Notes under the pieces: model-generated
The model's input: the letters and a program-made list of their open reading frames with translations, nothing else
What the model was told of the DNA's origin: nothing
The model's database searches: none
Origin: an uncultured Coriobacteriia bacterium
GTDB lineage: Bacteria; Actinomycetota; Coriobacteriia; Coriobacteriales; QAMH01
Assembly (NCBI GenBank): GCA_959608885.1
Contig: CAUHSG010000010.1
Location: 1-64,000, forward strand
DNA length: 64,000 nt
Reading direction: 5' to 3'
In this document: piece by piece, positions 35,052-43,565 of the stretch
How the letters are laid out: each line of letters starts with the position of its first letter
Numbering within the stretch: the first letter of the stretch is position 1
Translations under genes and position numbers: made by a program

Positions 35052-37741
35052 TACGTGGCTACCTTTACGGCCGTGTCCACATGGGCGGGCGCGGCGGGCT
35101 TGCTGGCCGGGCGGAAGAGCGCCCATAGCAGCGCCGCGACAAACACGATGGCAACGATGGTTCCCAGACTGAAGACACCGGTGACGACCCATGCGCCAAC
35201 CTGGAAGATGATGAGCGAAATCACGTAGGCAAATCCGCACTCCCAGCCGATGGCAGCCCAGAACCACTTGTTGAAGCCACCCATCTCGCGCTTGATGGCG
35301 CCCATGGCCGCGAAGCACGGCGCGCAGAGCAGCTGGAAGGTCATGAAGGCGAAGGCCGCGACCGGCACGAGCAGGGCAGAACCAGTCGTCGCCGCGAGCG
35401 ACGCCATGTAGGCACTGGTCCACGCGACGTTGGGATCGCCACCGTACACCACGGCCATGGTCGAGATGACGTTCTCCTTTGCGATGAGACCGGTGATGAC
35501 GGTGGACGCGCATTCCCAGTTGTTGAAGCCGAGCGGCGCGAATATCCACGCGAAGGCATTGCCGAAGTAGGCGAGGAACGAGTAATCCATCAGATCCTCG
35601 CCGACCCACATGAACTGGCCCTCGTAGATACCGTAACCTGACAGGAACCAGACCACGATGGTGGCGAGCAGGATGATGGTGCCCGCCTTCTTGATGAAGG
35701 CCCAGGCGCGATCCCACATACTGCGCAACAGGTCGACGAAGCGCGGCAGGCGGTATTCAGGCAGCTCCATGACATAGGGGGTGACCTTGCCCATGAAGGG
35801 CCTGGTCTTGCGCAGGATGATGCCCGAGATAATGATGGCGGCGATGCCCATGAAGTACGCCAGCGGGGCGACCCACCACACGCCACCGAAAATGGCTGTC
35901 GCGATGAGGGCGATAATCGGTAGCTTGGCCGAGCACGGCATGAAGGTCGTGGTCATGACCGTAAGGCGACGGGCACTCTCGGACTCGATGGTACGCGAGG
36001 CCATGATACCCGGCACACCGCAACCGGTGCCGACGATCATGGGCACGAAGGTCTTGCCCGACAGGCCGAAGCGGCGGAAGAGGCGGTCGAGGATGAAGGT
36101 GACGCGGGCCATGTAGCCGCAGGCTTCGAGAATCGCCAGCAGGAAGAACAGGATCATGATCTGCGGCACGAAGCCGAGCACGGCCCCCACGCCGGCGACG
36201 ACGCCGTCCATGATTAGGTCGTAGAGCCAGCCGGCGCATCCGACGGCCTCGAGCGCTGTGCCGATGAGAACGGGGATGCCGGGAATCCAGATGCCGTAGG
36301 CGCTCGGATCCTCGGGCGCGGGCACGCCGACGCCCTGGGTGATGACCTCACTGGTCTCCTCATCGGCGGATTCGCTGTCAAAGCTGTAGACGACGGCCTC
36401 GGCCGATCCCTCGCGACCCTCGGCGGCGATTTGCTCGTTACGCGCATCGGCGAGGGCCTGCGCCTGTGCCTCACCCGCTTCGCCGTAGTACACGAAGTAG
36501 TCGGTCTCCATGGCGGATTCCTCGTCAACCGAGGTGTATTCGGCCACGAAGCCGGAGCTGGCAGCGTCTTGCTCGAACTCGGCAAGGGCAGCCCGGAATT
36601 CCGGAGACTCGAGGTCAGCGCCCTCTTCGGCTTCCTCACCGATGAACGCCGCTATCGTATCAGTGTTGACGCCCGCCTCGCCGGCTTGCGTCAGGTACTC
36701 GCTGATGGCAGTTTGCGCCTCGTCATAAGGCTCGGTCGCGGCATCAAGGGCAGATTGTGCTGTGCCCTCGGTTGACACGATTGCCACCGGGTCGAGGTAC
36801 CACCCGTCACCGAAGACGCCGTCGTTGGCCCAGTCGGTCGCGTAGGTACCGACGGTGCTGATGGAGATGTAGTAGATGAACGTGATGATCACGACGAAAA
36901 TCGGCAGCGCGAGGATGCGGTTGGTGAGCACGCTGTCGACCTTCTCGGAGATGGTCGCACCGGAAACAGCGCGCTTGTGGACGCGCTTGATGAAGCCCTC
37001 GATATAGCGATAGCGCTCATTGGTGATGATGGCATCCGACGAGTCGTCGAAGAGCACCTCGGCCTCAAGGATGATGTCATCGCAGTTGACCTTCGTGCCG
37101 ATTTCCTCGACAGCTTCCTTGTCGCGCTCGAAGAGCTTGATGGCGTAGTAGCGGCGCATGTTGTTGGGCATGACGCTGGGAAGCTTGTTCTCGATCTTGG
37201 TGAGGGCGGCTTCGAGCTCGGGAGTGAAACGGACGGACTGCGGGACAACGCCCTCGCGCGCCGCCTTCACGGCAGTGGTGACCAGGTCTTCGAGACCGTC
37301 GCCCTTGAGTGCCGAAATCTCGACGACCGGCACCTGAAGCTGCTCGGAGAGCTCCTTGGACTTGATGGTATAGCCGCGCTTCTTCACGATATCCATCTGG
37401 TTGAGCGCGACCACCACGGGCACGCCGAATTCCATGAGCTGCGTGGTCAGGTAGAGATTACGCTCGAGGTTGGACGCATCGACGATGTCGATGATGACGT
37501 CGGGGCGGCCGTCGACCAGATAATTGCGCGAGATGACCTCCTCGCTCGAGTACGGGGATAGCGAGTAGATGCCCGGCAGGTCGACGAACTGGACGTTCTT
37601 GTCGCTCTTGAGATGGCCGGTCTTTCGTTCCACCGTCACGCCGGGCCAGTTGCCCACGTATTGATGGTTGCCGGTAAGTTGGTTGAACAGCGTCGTCTTA
37701 CCTGAGTTGGGGTTGCCCACCAGCGCAATGGTCGTTTCCAT
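35051..37741 (-). CDS. feoB: Ferrous iron transporter FeoB
   Basis: An 896-residue Fe(II) importer with an N-terminal GTPase. G1 GNPNSGKTTLFNQL, G3 DLPGIYSL and G4 NQMD are present, then a helical regulatory domain and two Gate-like membrane repeats (for example GCGVPGIMASRTIESESARR). Between the first membrane segment and the next lies an external insert of about 150 acidic residues, making it longer than E. coli FeoB (773). METTIALVGNPNS starts at 37741. It has its own operator at 37811-37826, separate from feoA. Confidence 0.95.
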   Translation of the reverse strand: METTIALVGNPNSGKTTLFNQLTGNHQYVGNWPGVTVERKTGHLKSDKNVQFVDLPGIYSLSPYSSEEVISRNYLVDGRPDVIIDIVDASNLERNLYLTTQLMEFGVPVVVALNQMDIVKKRGYTIKSKELSEQLQVPVVEISALKGDGLEDLVTTAVKAAREGVVPQSVRFTPELEAALTKIENKLPSVMPNNMRRYYAIKLFERDKEAVEEIGTKVNCDDIILEAEVLFDDSSDAIITNERYRYIEGFIKRVHKRAVSGATISEKVDSVLTNRILALPIFVVIITFIYYISISTVGTYATDWANDGVFGDGWYLDPVAIVSTEGTAQSALDAATEPYDEAQTAISEYLTQAGEAGVNTDTIAAFIGEEAEEGADLESPEFRAALAEFEQDAASSGFVAEYTSVDEESAMETDYFVYYGEAGEAQAQALADARNEQIAAEGREGSAEAVVYSFDSESADEETSEVITQGVGVPAPEDPSAYGIWIPGIPVLIGTALEAVGCAGWLYDLIMDGVVAGVGAVLGFVPQIMILFFLLAILEACGYMARVTFILDRLFRRFGLSGKTFVPMIVGTGCGVPGIMASRTIESESARRLTVMTTTFMPCSAKLPIIALIATAIFGGVWWVAPLAYFMGIAAIIISGIILRKTRPFMGKVTPYVMELPEYRLPRFVDLLRSMWDRAWAFIKKAGTIILLATIVVWFLSGYGIYEGQFMWVGEDLMDYSFLAYFGNAFAWIFAPLGFNNWECASTVITGLIAKENVISTMAVVYGGDPNVAWTSAYMASLAATTGSALLVPVAAFAFMTFQLLCAPCFAAMGAIKREMGGFNKWFWAAIGWECGFAYVISLIIFQVGAWVVTGVFSLGTIVAIVFVAALLWALFRPASKPAAPAHVDTAVKVAT

Positions 37742-37776
37742 GTCGTGCTTTCTTCCTCTCCGCGCCTTTGATTCCG

Positions 37777-37809
37777 AATGAGACAGATGCTCTGAGCAGC
37801 TGTCTCATT
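37777..37809. repeat. Family-2 palindrome S5
   Basis: AATGAGACAG / CTGTCTCATT arms around ATGCTCTGAGCAG. It lies between the feoB start and its operator, so it may form a hairpin in the feoB leader. Confidence 0.82.
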
Positions 37810-37810
37810 T

Positions 37811-37826
37811 GTTAGCAACAACTAAC
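37811..37826. promoter_or_regulatory. Putative iron-repressor operator of feoB
   Basis: GTTAG-CAACAA-CTAAC, 70 bases upstream of the feoB start and between it and the feoA terminator. Confidence 0.75.
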
Positions 37827-37832
37827 AGCAGT

Positions 37833-37873
37833 GCAAAAAGATGGCCTGGCATAAGGGGGTAGCCAGCCCATCG
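37833..37873 (-). terminator. Intrinsic terminator after feoA
   Basis: On the minus strand GATGGGCTGGC pairs with GCCAGGCCATC and is followed by TTTTTGC. It separates feoA from feoB, which therefore needs its own promoter. Confidence 0.8.
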
Positions 37874-37886
37874 TCTTACCGAGTGG

Positions 37887-38111
37887 TTAGACCGCCTGGA
37901 CCTCGATCTTTTCGAGGTCGGACTTGCGTAGCGACAGGTGATAGCCGCGCACGGTCAAGTCGACGGGATCTCCCAACGGGGCGACCTTATCCACCCTGAT
38001 TTGCGCGCCCTTGGTAATGCCCATGTCCATGATGCGACGACGGGTGGCGCCCTCGTCGCGCAAACGCACAACCGTACACGTTGACCCGGGCTCGATATCA
38101 GACAGCGTCAT
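37887..38111 (-). CDS. feoA: Ferrous iron transport protein FeoA
   Basis: A 74-residue SH3-like cytosolic partner of FeoB. Starts MTLSDIEPGSTCTVVRL and contains MDMGITKGAQIRVDKVAPLGDPV, typical of the family. ATG at 38111 follows GGAGGTTGTT. Two operators lie directly upstream at 38125-38161. A terminator follows, so it is not simply cotranscribed with feoB. Confidence 0.93.
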   Translation of the reverse strand: MTLSDIEPGSTCTVVRLRDEGATRRRIMDMGITKGAQIRVDKVAPLGDPVDLTVRGYHLSLRKSDLEKIEVQAV

Positions 38112-38124
38112 AACAACCTCCATA

Positions 38125-38161
38125 GTTAGCAAATGTTAACTATATATTAGACTTAGCTAAC
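38125..38161. promoter_or_regulatory. Two putative iron-repressor operators upstream of feoA
   Basis: GTTAG-CAAATG-TTAAC at 38125-38140 and ATTAG-ACTTAG-CTAAC at 38146-38161, starting 21 bases apart (two helix turns). Both are close to the GTTAG-N6-CTAAC pattern. Confidence 0.72.
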
Positions 38162-38284
38162 TTATTGTCAATGCACATTTTGGGATTATTTTGCGGAGTG
38201 GGACAGACGGCCTATCCATTTGCTCCGCTTTGTCCCCCCCTGTCCCGGCCCATTAATCCGCATGTGGCCGAACACATGCACGAT

Positions 38285-38494
38285 TTACACGGCGACTTCG
38301 AGAACAACCTCATTCTCGCCGCTGTCGAGACAAGCAAGGCCGATTATTTCGGCACTGACGGCGATGAAGGAACCGGCAGCCTGGGCGCACTGCGCGAGTT
38401 CGCGGAAAGTAATCTCGTCACGCTCGTTTGCGAACGCGACCTTGTCCGGCATCTCGCAGACCTTAGCCTCGAGCCATTCGAGTACGTTAGTCAT
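38285..38494 (-). pseudogene. N-terminal remnant of an adenylation (AMP-binding) enzyme
   Basis: A 69-codon frame starting MTNVLEWLEAKVCEMPDKVA, then FANERDEITFRELAQCAQAAG, matches the first 45 or so residues of DltA- or NRPS-type adenylation domains. After that the sequence no longer resembles the family and the rest of the roughly 500-residue enzyme is missing. It is probably the relic of a deletion. Upstream sits palindrome R15. The remaining part of the gap 38112-38584 holds no other recognised gene. Confidence 0.65.
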
Positions 38495-38520
38495 GCCAGC
38501 TCTCCCCTGGCCGCCGCGGG

Positions 38521-38554
38521 ACCAGACAATTCCGCCCCGGCGGCTTTTGTCTGG
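38521..38554 (-). repeat. Family-1 palindrome R15
   Basis: ACCAGACAATTCCGCC ... GGCTTTTGTCTGG with CCCCGGCG core, between the adenylation remnant and the second antiporter. Confidence 0.9.
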
Positions 38555-38584
38555 CCGCTGTTTCGTTGCGCGACGGCATCTGTC

Positions 38585-40141
38585 TTATTCGGTGACGCGC
38601 TTGCCAGCGGTCTTGCGCAGGACGAAGAGCGCGGCAACCACCAGCACGATGCCGATGATCAGGCAAATAACCCAGTTCTGCACGAAACCGGCGATGACGA
38701 AGCACACGAACGAGATGACCGCGACTGTGAGCACGTAGGGCAGCTGCGTCTGCACGTGCACGATGTGGTTCACGTTCGCGCCGGCAGACGCCATGATCGT
38801 CGTGTCCGAGATGGGCGAGCAGTGATCGCCGCAAACGGCACCAGCCAGACACGCCGAAATGCCAATCGTGAGCAGCTCGGGCTGGGACGCGAAGATTGGG
38901 ATGACGATTGGAATGAGAATGCCGAAGGTGCCCCAACTCGTACCCGTCGCAAACGCCAGGCCCAGCGCGACGAGGAAGATGATCGCCGGCAGCATGCTAT
39001 ACAGGCCGGCAGCGGCACCTTCCATGAGACCGGCAACGAAGACGTCGGCGCCAAGCGCGCTCGTCGCGAGCTTGAGCGTGAGCGCGAAGGTAAGGATGAG
39101 CAGTGCCGGAACCATCGCCCTGAAACCGTCGACGATGCAGACGGCCGCATCGCCGAAGCTGATGACGCGACGGCACAGCAGGTAGACGAAGGTAAAGACA
39201 AGCGCGATGATCGAACCCCATGGCAAGCCAACCGACGCATCGGTATTGCCAAACGCCAGGGCAAGGTCGCCGTAACCCTCGGCTTCCGGATCCCAGAACC
39301 CGCCAACGAACATCATGCCGATGACGCAGCAGATGATGAGGATGACGATGGGGATGAGCATGTCAATGAGCTTGGCGCGCGGGTTATCGAGCTTCTCCTC
39401 GTTACCCAACGAGCCGAGCATGCCATCGCGATACGCCTCGAGCTCGGCGCGAGCCATGGGGCCGTAATCGAAGCCCATGACCACGATGACGATGATGAAC
39501 ACAATCGTGAGCAGCGAGTAGAAGTTGTAGGGAATCGCCTGGATGAAGAGCTGGATGCCCGTGACGCCGGAGTCCAGGTCGGCCGCCGTGGCCGAGACAG
39601 CCGCAGCCCACGACGAGATGGGGGCGATCATGCAGATGGGCGCCGCCGTCGCATCGATGATGTAGGACAGCTTGGCACGCGAAATCTTCTGCTCGTCGGT
39701 CACGGGACGCATGACCGCGCCAACCGTGAGACAGTTGAAGTAGTCGTCGATGAAGATGAGCACGCCAAGGGCGAAGGTGGCGAGCTGCGCGCCGACGCGC
39801 GTCTTGATGTGCTTGGCCGCCCAGGCGCCGAAAGCCGCCGAGCCGCCCGCTTTGTTGACGAGCGCAACCATGATGCCGAGCATCACGAGGAAGACGAAGA
39901 TACCCGCGTTCCACGGGTCACTTATGGCGTTGAGGAAGCCGACCGCCATGGCGTCCTCCCCTTCGCCGATCTCGCCGACGATGATGTAGTTGATAGTGTT
40001 AATCGGGTCGAAGCCCGCAAGCAACAACGCGCCCACGACAATGCCGACGAACAGCGACGTATAGGTTTCCTTGGTAATGAGCGCCAGCACGATGGCGACG
40101 ATGGGCGGCACGAGCGCCCAGAAGGTTCCGACAAACTCCAT
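38585..40141 (-). CDS. NhaC-type Na+/H+ antiporter family protein (copy 2)
   Basis: A 518-residue membrane protein with about twelve hydrophobic segments. Family stretches: LGVLIFIDDYFNCLTVGAVMRPV, ATAAPICMIAPISSWAAAVS, FATGTSWGTFGILIPIVIPIF and DHCSPISDTTIMASAGANVN. It is distinct in sequence from copy 1 and nearer to the larger NhaC-like group. ATG at 40141 follows GGGGAG. Upstream frame is open to 40480 but not protein-like. Divergent from the HerA-like gene. Confidence 0.88.
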   Translation of the reverse strand: MEFVGTFWALVPPIVAIVLALITKETYTSLFVGIVVGALLLAGFDPINTINYIIVGEIGEGEDAMAVGFLNAISDPWNAGIFVFLVMLGIMVALVNKAGGSAAFGAWAAKHIKTRVGAQLATFALGVLIFIDDYFNCLTVGAVMRPVTDEQKISRAKLSYIIDATAAPICMIAPISSWAAAVSATAADLDSGVTGIQLFIQAIPYNFYSLLTIVFIIVIVVMGFDYGPMARAELEAYRDGMLGSLGNEEKLDNPRAKLIDMLIPIVILIICCVIGMMFVGGFWDPEAEGYGDLALAFGNTDASVGLPWGSIIALVFTFVYLLCRRVISFGDAAVCIVDGFRAMVPALLILTFALTLKLATSALGADVFVAGLMEGAAAGLYSMLPAIIFLVALGLAFATGTSWGTFGILIPIVIPIFASQPELLTIGISACLAGAVCGDHCSPISDTTIMASAGANVNHIVHVQTQLPYVLTVAVISFVCFVIAGFVQNWVICLIIGIVLVVAALFVLRKTAGKRVTE

Positions 40142-40273
40142 GATCTCCCCAATGCATGTCAACGTGACAATCGCGCATATTATAGGCATCTTTGCGCGAA
40201 ATTCGCGGCGCAAAGCCCATGATAGAATTGAGAGGCAGTATACGAACCGCCGATTAACCTCGGGAGAGATGCC

Positions 40274-41791
40274 ATGTTCGAACAAGACCACATCTGGGTT
40301 GGACAGGGCGAAGTCCCCTGTAACCTGCTCCTCAACCAGGCAAACCGCCATGGAATCATCGCCGGAGCATCCGGCACCGGCAAGACCGTGACCCTCAAGG
40401 TGCTCGCCGAAGGCTTCTCGAAAGCCGGCGTCCCCGTCTTCATGGCCGACGTAAAGGGCGACGTCACCGGCATCGCACAACCGGGAGACGATACCGAGAA
40501 CATCGCCAAGCGCGTCGAGAAGTTCGGCATCGAGAACTGGCAGCTCGAGGGTTGCCCCACGCGTCTATGGGATATGCTAGGCGACCGCGGCGCGGTCGTG
40601 CGCATCACCATCTCGGACATAGGCCCCACCATGCTCGCACGCCTGTTGGGCCTGACCGACGTGCAGGAAGGCGTGCTGGACATCGTCTTCCGCGTTGCAG
40701 ACGACCAGCAAATGCTGCTCATCGACCTCAAGGACCTGCGCGCCATGCTCAACTACGTCTCCGAGCACGCCAAGGAGTTCGAGACCACCTATGGCAAGGT
40801 CTCGTCACAGTCGGTCGGCGCGATCCTACGCTCCCTCATCTCCATCGAGGACCAAGGTGGCGACATCTTCTTCGGCGAGCCCGACCTCGACCTCAACGAC
40901 TGGTTCGCAACCGACGAGAACGGCCAGGGGTATGTCAACGTGCTCAACGCGGCGCGCCTCATCAACAGCCCGCAAATCTACGCGATGTTCCTGCTGTGGA
41001 TGCTCAGCGAGCTGTTCGAGACGCTGCCCGAGGTGGGTGATGCCGACAAGCCCAAGTTCGTCTTCTTCTTCGACGAGGCTCACCTGCTGTTCAGCGGCAT
41101 GCCGAAGGAGCTGCTCGACAAGATCGTGCAGGTCGTGAAGCTCATCCGCTCCAAAGGCGTGGGCGTGTACTTCATCACGCAGTCACCGTCTGATATCCCC
41201 GACGAGGTGCTCGCGCAACTCTCGAACCGCATCCAGCACGGACTGCGCGCATACACCCCAGCCGAGCAGAAAGCCGTGAAGGCCGCCGCGCAATCCTTCC
41301 GCGAGAACCCGGCGTTCAACGCGAAGGACAAGATTCTCGAGCTTGGCACGGGCGAAGCGCTCGTCTCGTTTCTGGATGAAGAAGGCAAGCCCTCCATCGT
41401 CGAGTACGCAAAGATATTGCCGCCGCAGTGCCGCATGGCTGCCGCCGACCCCGAAGTCATCGACCGGATGCTTGCCGCACAGGAAGCGCTCATGAGCAAG
41501 TACGGCGAGGCAATCGACCGTGAATCAGCTTATGAGCTCATCGGCAAGCAGGCCGAAGCGCTCGATGAGGAAGCCAGGCAAGCAGCCGAGCAGGCGCAAG
41601 CCGACATAGAGGCTGCCGAGGCCGAGAAACGGAAGGCGAAGGAGGCCGAAAAGGCCGCCGCAGCCGAGGAGAAGCGCGCCCAGAAAGCACAGCAAGAGGC
41701 CGTCAAGCAGGTGGGAAGCGTGCTCGGGCAGATTGGTCGCGAGGCGTCACGGCAGATCATCCGCGGCATCTTCGGCGCGCTCAAGAAGTGA
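40274..41791 (+). CDS. HerA-like ATPase (DUF853/YjgR family)
   Basis: A 505-residue P-loop ATPase of the FtsK/HerA class. Walker A GASGTGKT (about 34-41), Walker B FVFFFDEAHLLF (about 258-269), and a Gln/Ser motif VYFITQSPSDIP are seen. The C-terminus is an Ala/Glu/Lys-rich coiled coil. Family role is unclear; it may move or handle DNA. ATG at 40274 follows GGGAGAG. Its TGA overlaps or abuts the next gene, so the nuclease gene is cotranscribed. Confidence 0.92.
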   Translation: MFEQDHIWVGQGEVPCNLLLNQANRHGIIAGASGTGKTVTLKVLAEGFSKAGVPVFMADVKGDVTGIAQPGDDTENIAKRVEKFGIENWQLEGCPTRLWDMLGDRGAVVRITISDIGPTMLARLLGLTDVQEGVLDIVFRVADDQQMLLIDLKDLRAMLNYVSEHAKEFETTYGKVSSQSVGAILRSLISIEDQGGDIFFGEPDLDLNDWFATDENGQGYVNVLNAARLINSPQIYAMFLLWMLSELFETLPEVGDADKPKFVFFFDEAHLLFSGMPKELLDKIVQVVKLIRSKGVGVYFITQSPSDIPDEVLAQLSNRIQHGLRAYTPAEQKAVKAAAQSFRENPAFNAKDKILELGTGEALVSFLDEEGKPSIVEYAKILPPQCRMAAADPEVIDRMLAAQEALMSKYGEAIDRESAYELIGKQAEALDEEARQAAEQAQADIEAAEAEKRKAKEAEKAAAAEEKRAQKAQQEAVKQVGSVLGQIGREASRQIIRGIFGALKK

Positions 41792-41793
41792 GC

Positions 41794-42696
41794 ATGCGCC
41801 AACATCGCAAGAATGAGACAAATGCCCTGGGCAAATGTCTCATTTTGCTGCTCGTCGCAGCGCTCGCGCTGTTGCCGGGATGCTCATCGGCGCTGTCATC
41901 GCTGCCAACGACGGGACTCCCCTCGGGCGTCGAGTACACCGATCTTGGCACCCCCAACTTTGGCGAGCTTGCCGGACAAACCGAATCCTTCGAGGAGTAC
42001 AGCCCGCTTGACGCGCTGGGGCGCTGTGGTGCGGCGACCGCGTGCATCGGTCGTGACCTCATGCCCACCAAGGAGCGGGGGCAGATCAGCTCCATCAAGC
42101 CCACGGGCTGGCAGCGCGCCGAGTACGACTTCATCGACGGCGGCCTGCTCTACAATCGCTGCCACCTCATCGCCTACAGCCTCACCGCCGAAGACCTCAA
42201 CGAGCGAAACCTCATCACTGGCACGCGGCAGATGAACCTCGCGATGACCGAGTTCGAGAAACTCGTGTGCGACTACGTGGAAGACACCGGCAATCACGTG
42301 CTATACCGGGTCACGCCCGTATTCGAGGGCGTCGAGCTCGTCGCGCGGGGCGTGCAGATGGAGGCACTTTCCATGGAGGATAACGGCGAGGCTATCTGCT
42401 TCAACGTCTTCATCCCCAACGAACAAGACGGCGTTGGCATTGACTATCTAACAGGGTATAGCTGGCTAGCTGGAGAGAGTGGAGGCACGGGCTCGAAGAA
42501 CGGCGAAGGCGCTGCCGGGAGAAGTGGCGACGAGACCACGTGCGTCTACGTGCTCAACACGAGCAGTAAGCGCTTCCACCTCCCCACCTGCGATTCCGTC
42601 CCCACCATCAGCGCGAAGAACAAAGCCGAAAGTGATAAGTCCCGTGACGAATTGATAGCCGAGAGCTACAAGCCCTGCGGCAGCTGCAAGCCGTAG
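41794..42696 (+). CDS. Secreted DNA/RNA non-specific endonuclease (lipoprotein)
   Basis: About 300 residues. The N-terminus is a lipoprotein signal ending LLPGCSS. The nuclease domain shows LYNRCHLIAYSL, the counterpart of the DRGH active site with catalytic His, and NLITGTRQMN with the metal-ligand Asn. A C-terminal domain (FHLPTCDSVPTISAKNKAES and CGSC) is common behind such nucleases. It degrades nucleic acid outside the cell. Residues about 7-17 of the signal peptide are encoded by palindrome S6. ATG 41794 or GTG 41788 may start it. Confidence 0.88.
   Translation: MRQHRKNETNALGKCLILLLVAALALLPGCSSALSSLPTTGLPSGVEYTDLGTPNFGELAGQTESFEEYSPLDALGRCGAATACIGRDLMPTKERGQISSIKPTGWQRAEYDFIDGGLLYNRCHLIAYSLTAEDLNERNLITGTRQMNLAMTEFEKLVCDYVEDTGNHVLYRVTPVFEGVELVARGVQMEALSMEDNGEAICFNVFIPNEQDGVGIDYLTGYSWLAGESGGTGSKNGEGAAGRSGDETTCVYVLNTSSKRFHLPTCDSVPTISAKNKAESDKSRDELIAESYKPCGSCKP
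41812..41844. repeat. Family-2 palindrome S6 inside the nuclease signal peptide
   Basis: AATGAGACAAATGCCC / GGGCAAATGTCTCATT with two-base centre, an almost perfect palindrome. It encodes NETNALGKCLIL at the start of the signal peptide. Confidence 0.93.
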
Positions 42697-42886
42697 GCGG
42701 GGCGCTGCCCCAGGAGCAAGCTTCCTCCCGATATCCCATATATGACCAAATTAATACGGGACTTTCTCGGTTTTCTGTCGCAAGTATCTCGAAATTTGCC
42801 CGATTTCAGTCGGCGAAACTGTTGGATTCGCTCGTTAGCATAGCTAGGGAGTGAAGACGAGTGCCGCATCCTTATCGTTTCGCATA

Positions 42887-42916
42887 TTGCTAGTAGATAC
42901 CTATTGGACTTATAAT
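42887..42916 (+). promoter_or_regulatory. Promoter of the first brnTA pair
   Basis: TTGCTA (42887-42892), 18-base spacer and a perfect TATAAT (42911-42916), 22 bases before the toxin start. Confidence 0.6.
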
Positions 42917-42938
42917 AGACACTTGAAAGGTGGTTCGT

Positions 42939-43214
42939 ATGGAGTTCGAATACGATCCAGCTAAGAGCACGACAAACCTCCTCAAGCATGGCATTGATTT
43001 CGAGGAGGCGCAGTCGCTATGGGAGGACCCAAACCTAGTTCGATTTCCCATTGATTGTGGCGGAGAAAAACGCTGGGGTGTTATATCGCACTACTCTGGG
43101 AGCCGATGGGTTGCGGTCTGCACAACACGGGGCAACAACACGCGAATCATTTCAGTACGTCGGGCAACCAGAAAAGAGGCTGCATTTTATGACAAGAAAA
43201 ACAATGACCGATGA
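42939..43214 (+). CDS. brnT: BrnT-family toxin (copy 1)
   Basis: A 91-residue RelE-fold ribonuclease toxin. Starts MEFEYDPAKSTTNLLKHGIDFEEAQSLW in two parts typical of the family (WD-x-x-K-x-x-x-N-x-x-KHG-like), with strand RIISVRRATRKEAAFYDK at the end. ATG at 42939 follows AAAGGTGG. Overlaps the antitoxin gene, as usual for BrnT-BrnA. Confidence 0.9.
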   Translation: MEFEYDPAKSTTNLLKHGIDFEEAQSLWEDPNLVRFPIDCGGEKRWGVISHYSGSRWVAVCTTRGNNTRIISVRRATRKEAAFYDKKNNDR

Positions 43215-43449
43215 GGAGTTTGACGAGTACTTCGACAATGGTGGCGACATTACTCCCTTTATCGTCGAGGATTCTGTCGAATTTCCCAATCGCGATGACA
43301 GGGCCCGCAAGGTAAACATCAGCATGCCGGAGTGGATGATTGAAGAGCTTGACGCCACGGCACGTCACTTCGCGACCACACGACAAGGCGTCATTAACAT
43401 GTGGATTGGCGAACGCCTGGAGAACGAGCGCCGCAAAACCATGACCTAG
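43189..43449 (+). CDS. brnA: BrnA/CopG-like antitoxin (copy 1)
   Basis: An 86-residue ribbon-helix-helix antitoxin: an acidic N-terminal part (EEFDEYFDNGGDITPFIVED), then RKVNISMPEWMIEELDATA and TTRQGVINMWIGERL. It neutralises BrnT and represses the pair. The ATG at 43189 follows GAGG; 43204 is an alternative. Overlaps brnT by 26 bases. A strong terminator follows after palindrome R16. Confidence 0.88.
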   Translation: MTRKTMTDEEFDEYFDNGGDITPFIVEDSVEFPNRDDRARKVNISMPEWMIEELDATARHFATTRQGVINMWIGERLENERRKTMT

Positions 43450-43452
43450 TAA

Positions 43453-43487
43453 AACCAGACAAAAGTGCCCCGGCGACAACTGTCTGG
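43453..43487 (-). repeat. Family-1 palindrome R16
   Basis: AACCAGACAAAAGTG ... ACAACTGTCTGGG with CCCCGGCG core; four bases past the brnA stop. Confidence 0.9.
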
Positions 43488-43498
43488 GCACAATGAAA

Positions 43499-43538
43499 AG
43501 CGGGGCGGTTGCTCGAGGCAACCGTCCCGCTCGTTTTT
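43499..43538 (+). terminator. Intrinsic terminator after brnTA
   Basis: AGCGGGGCGGTTGC pairs with GCAACCGTCCCGCT and is followed by CGTTTTTG on the plus strand. Confidence 0.85.
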
Positions 43539-43565
43539 GCTACTAAGCTGCCGCGCTTTGGGATG

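Noticed and set aside
38165..40222. Open frame of 685 codons antisense to nhaC copy 2
   Set aside because: Arg/Asp/His-rich low-complexity translation typical of an antisense shadow of a membrane protein gene.
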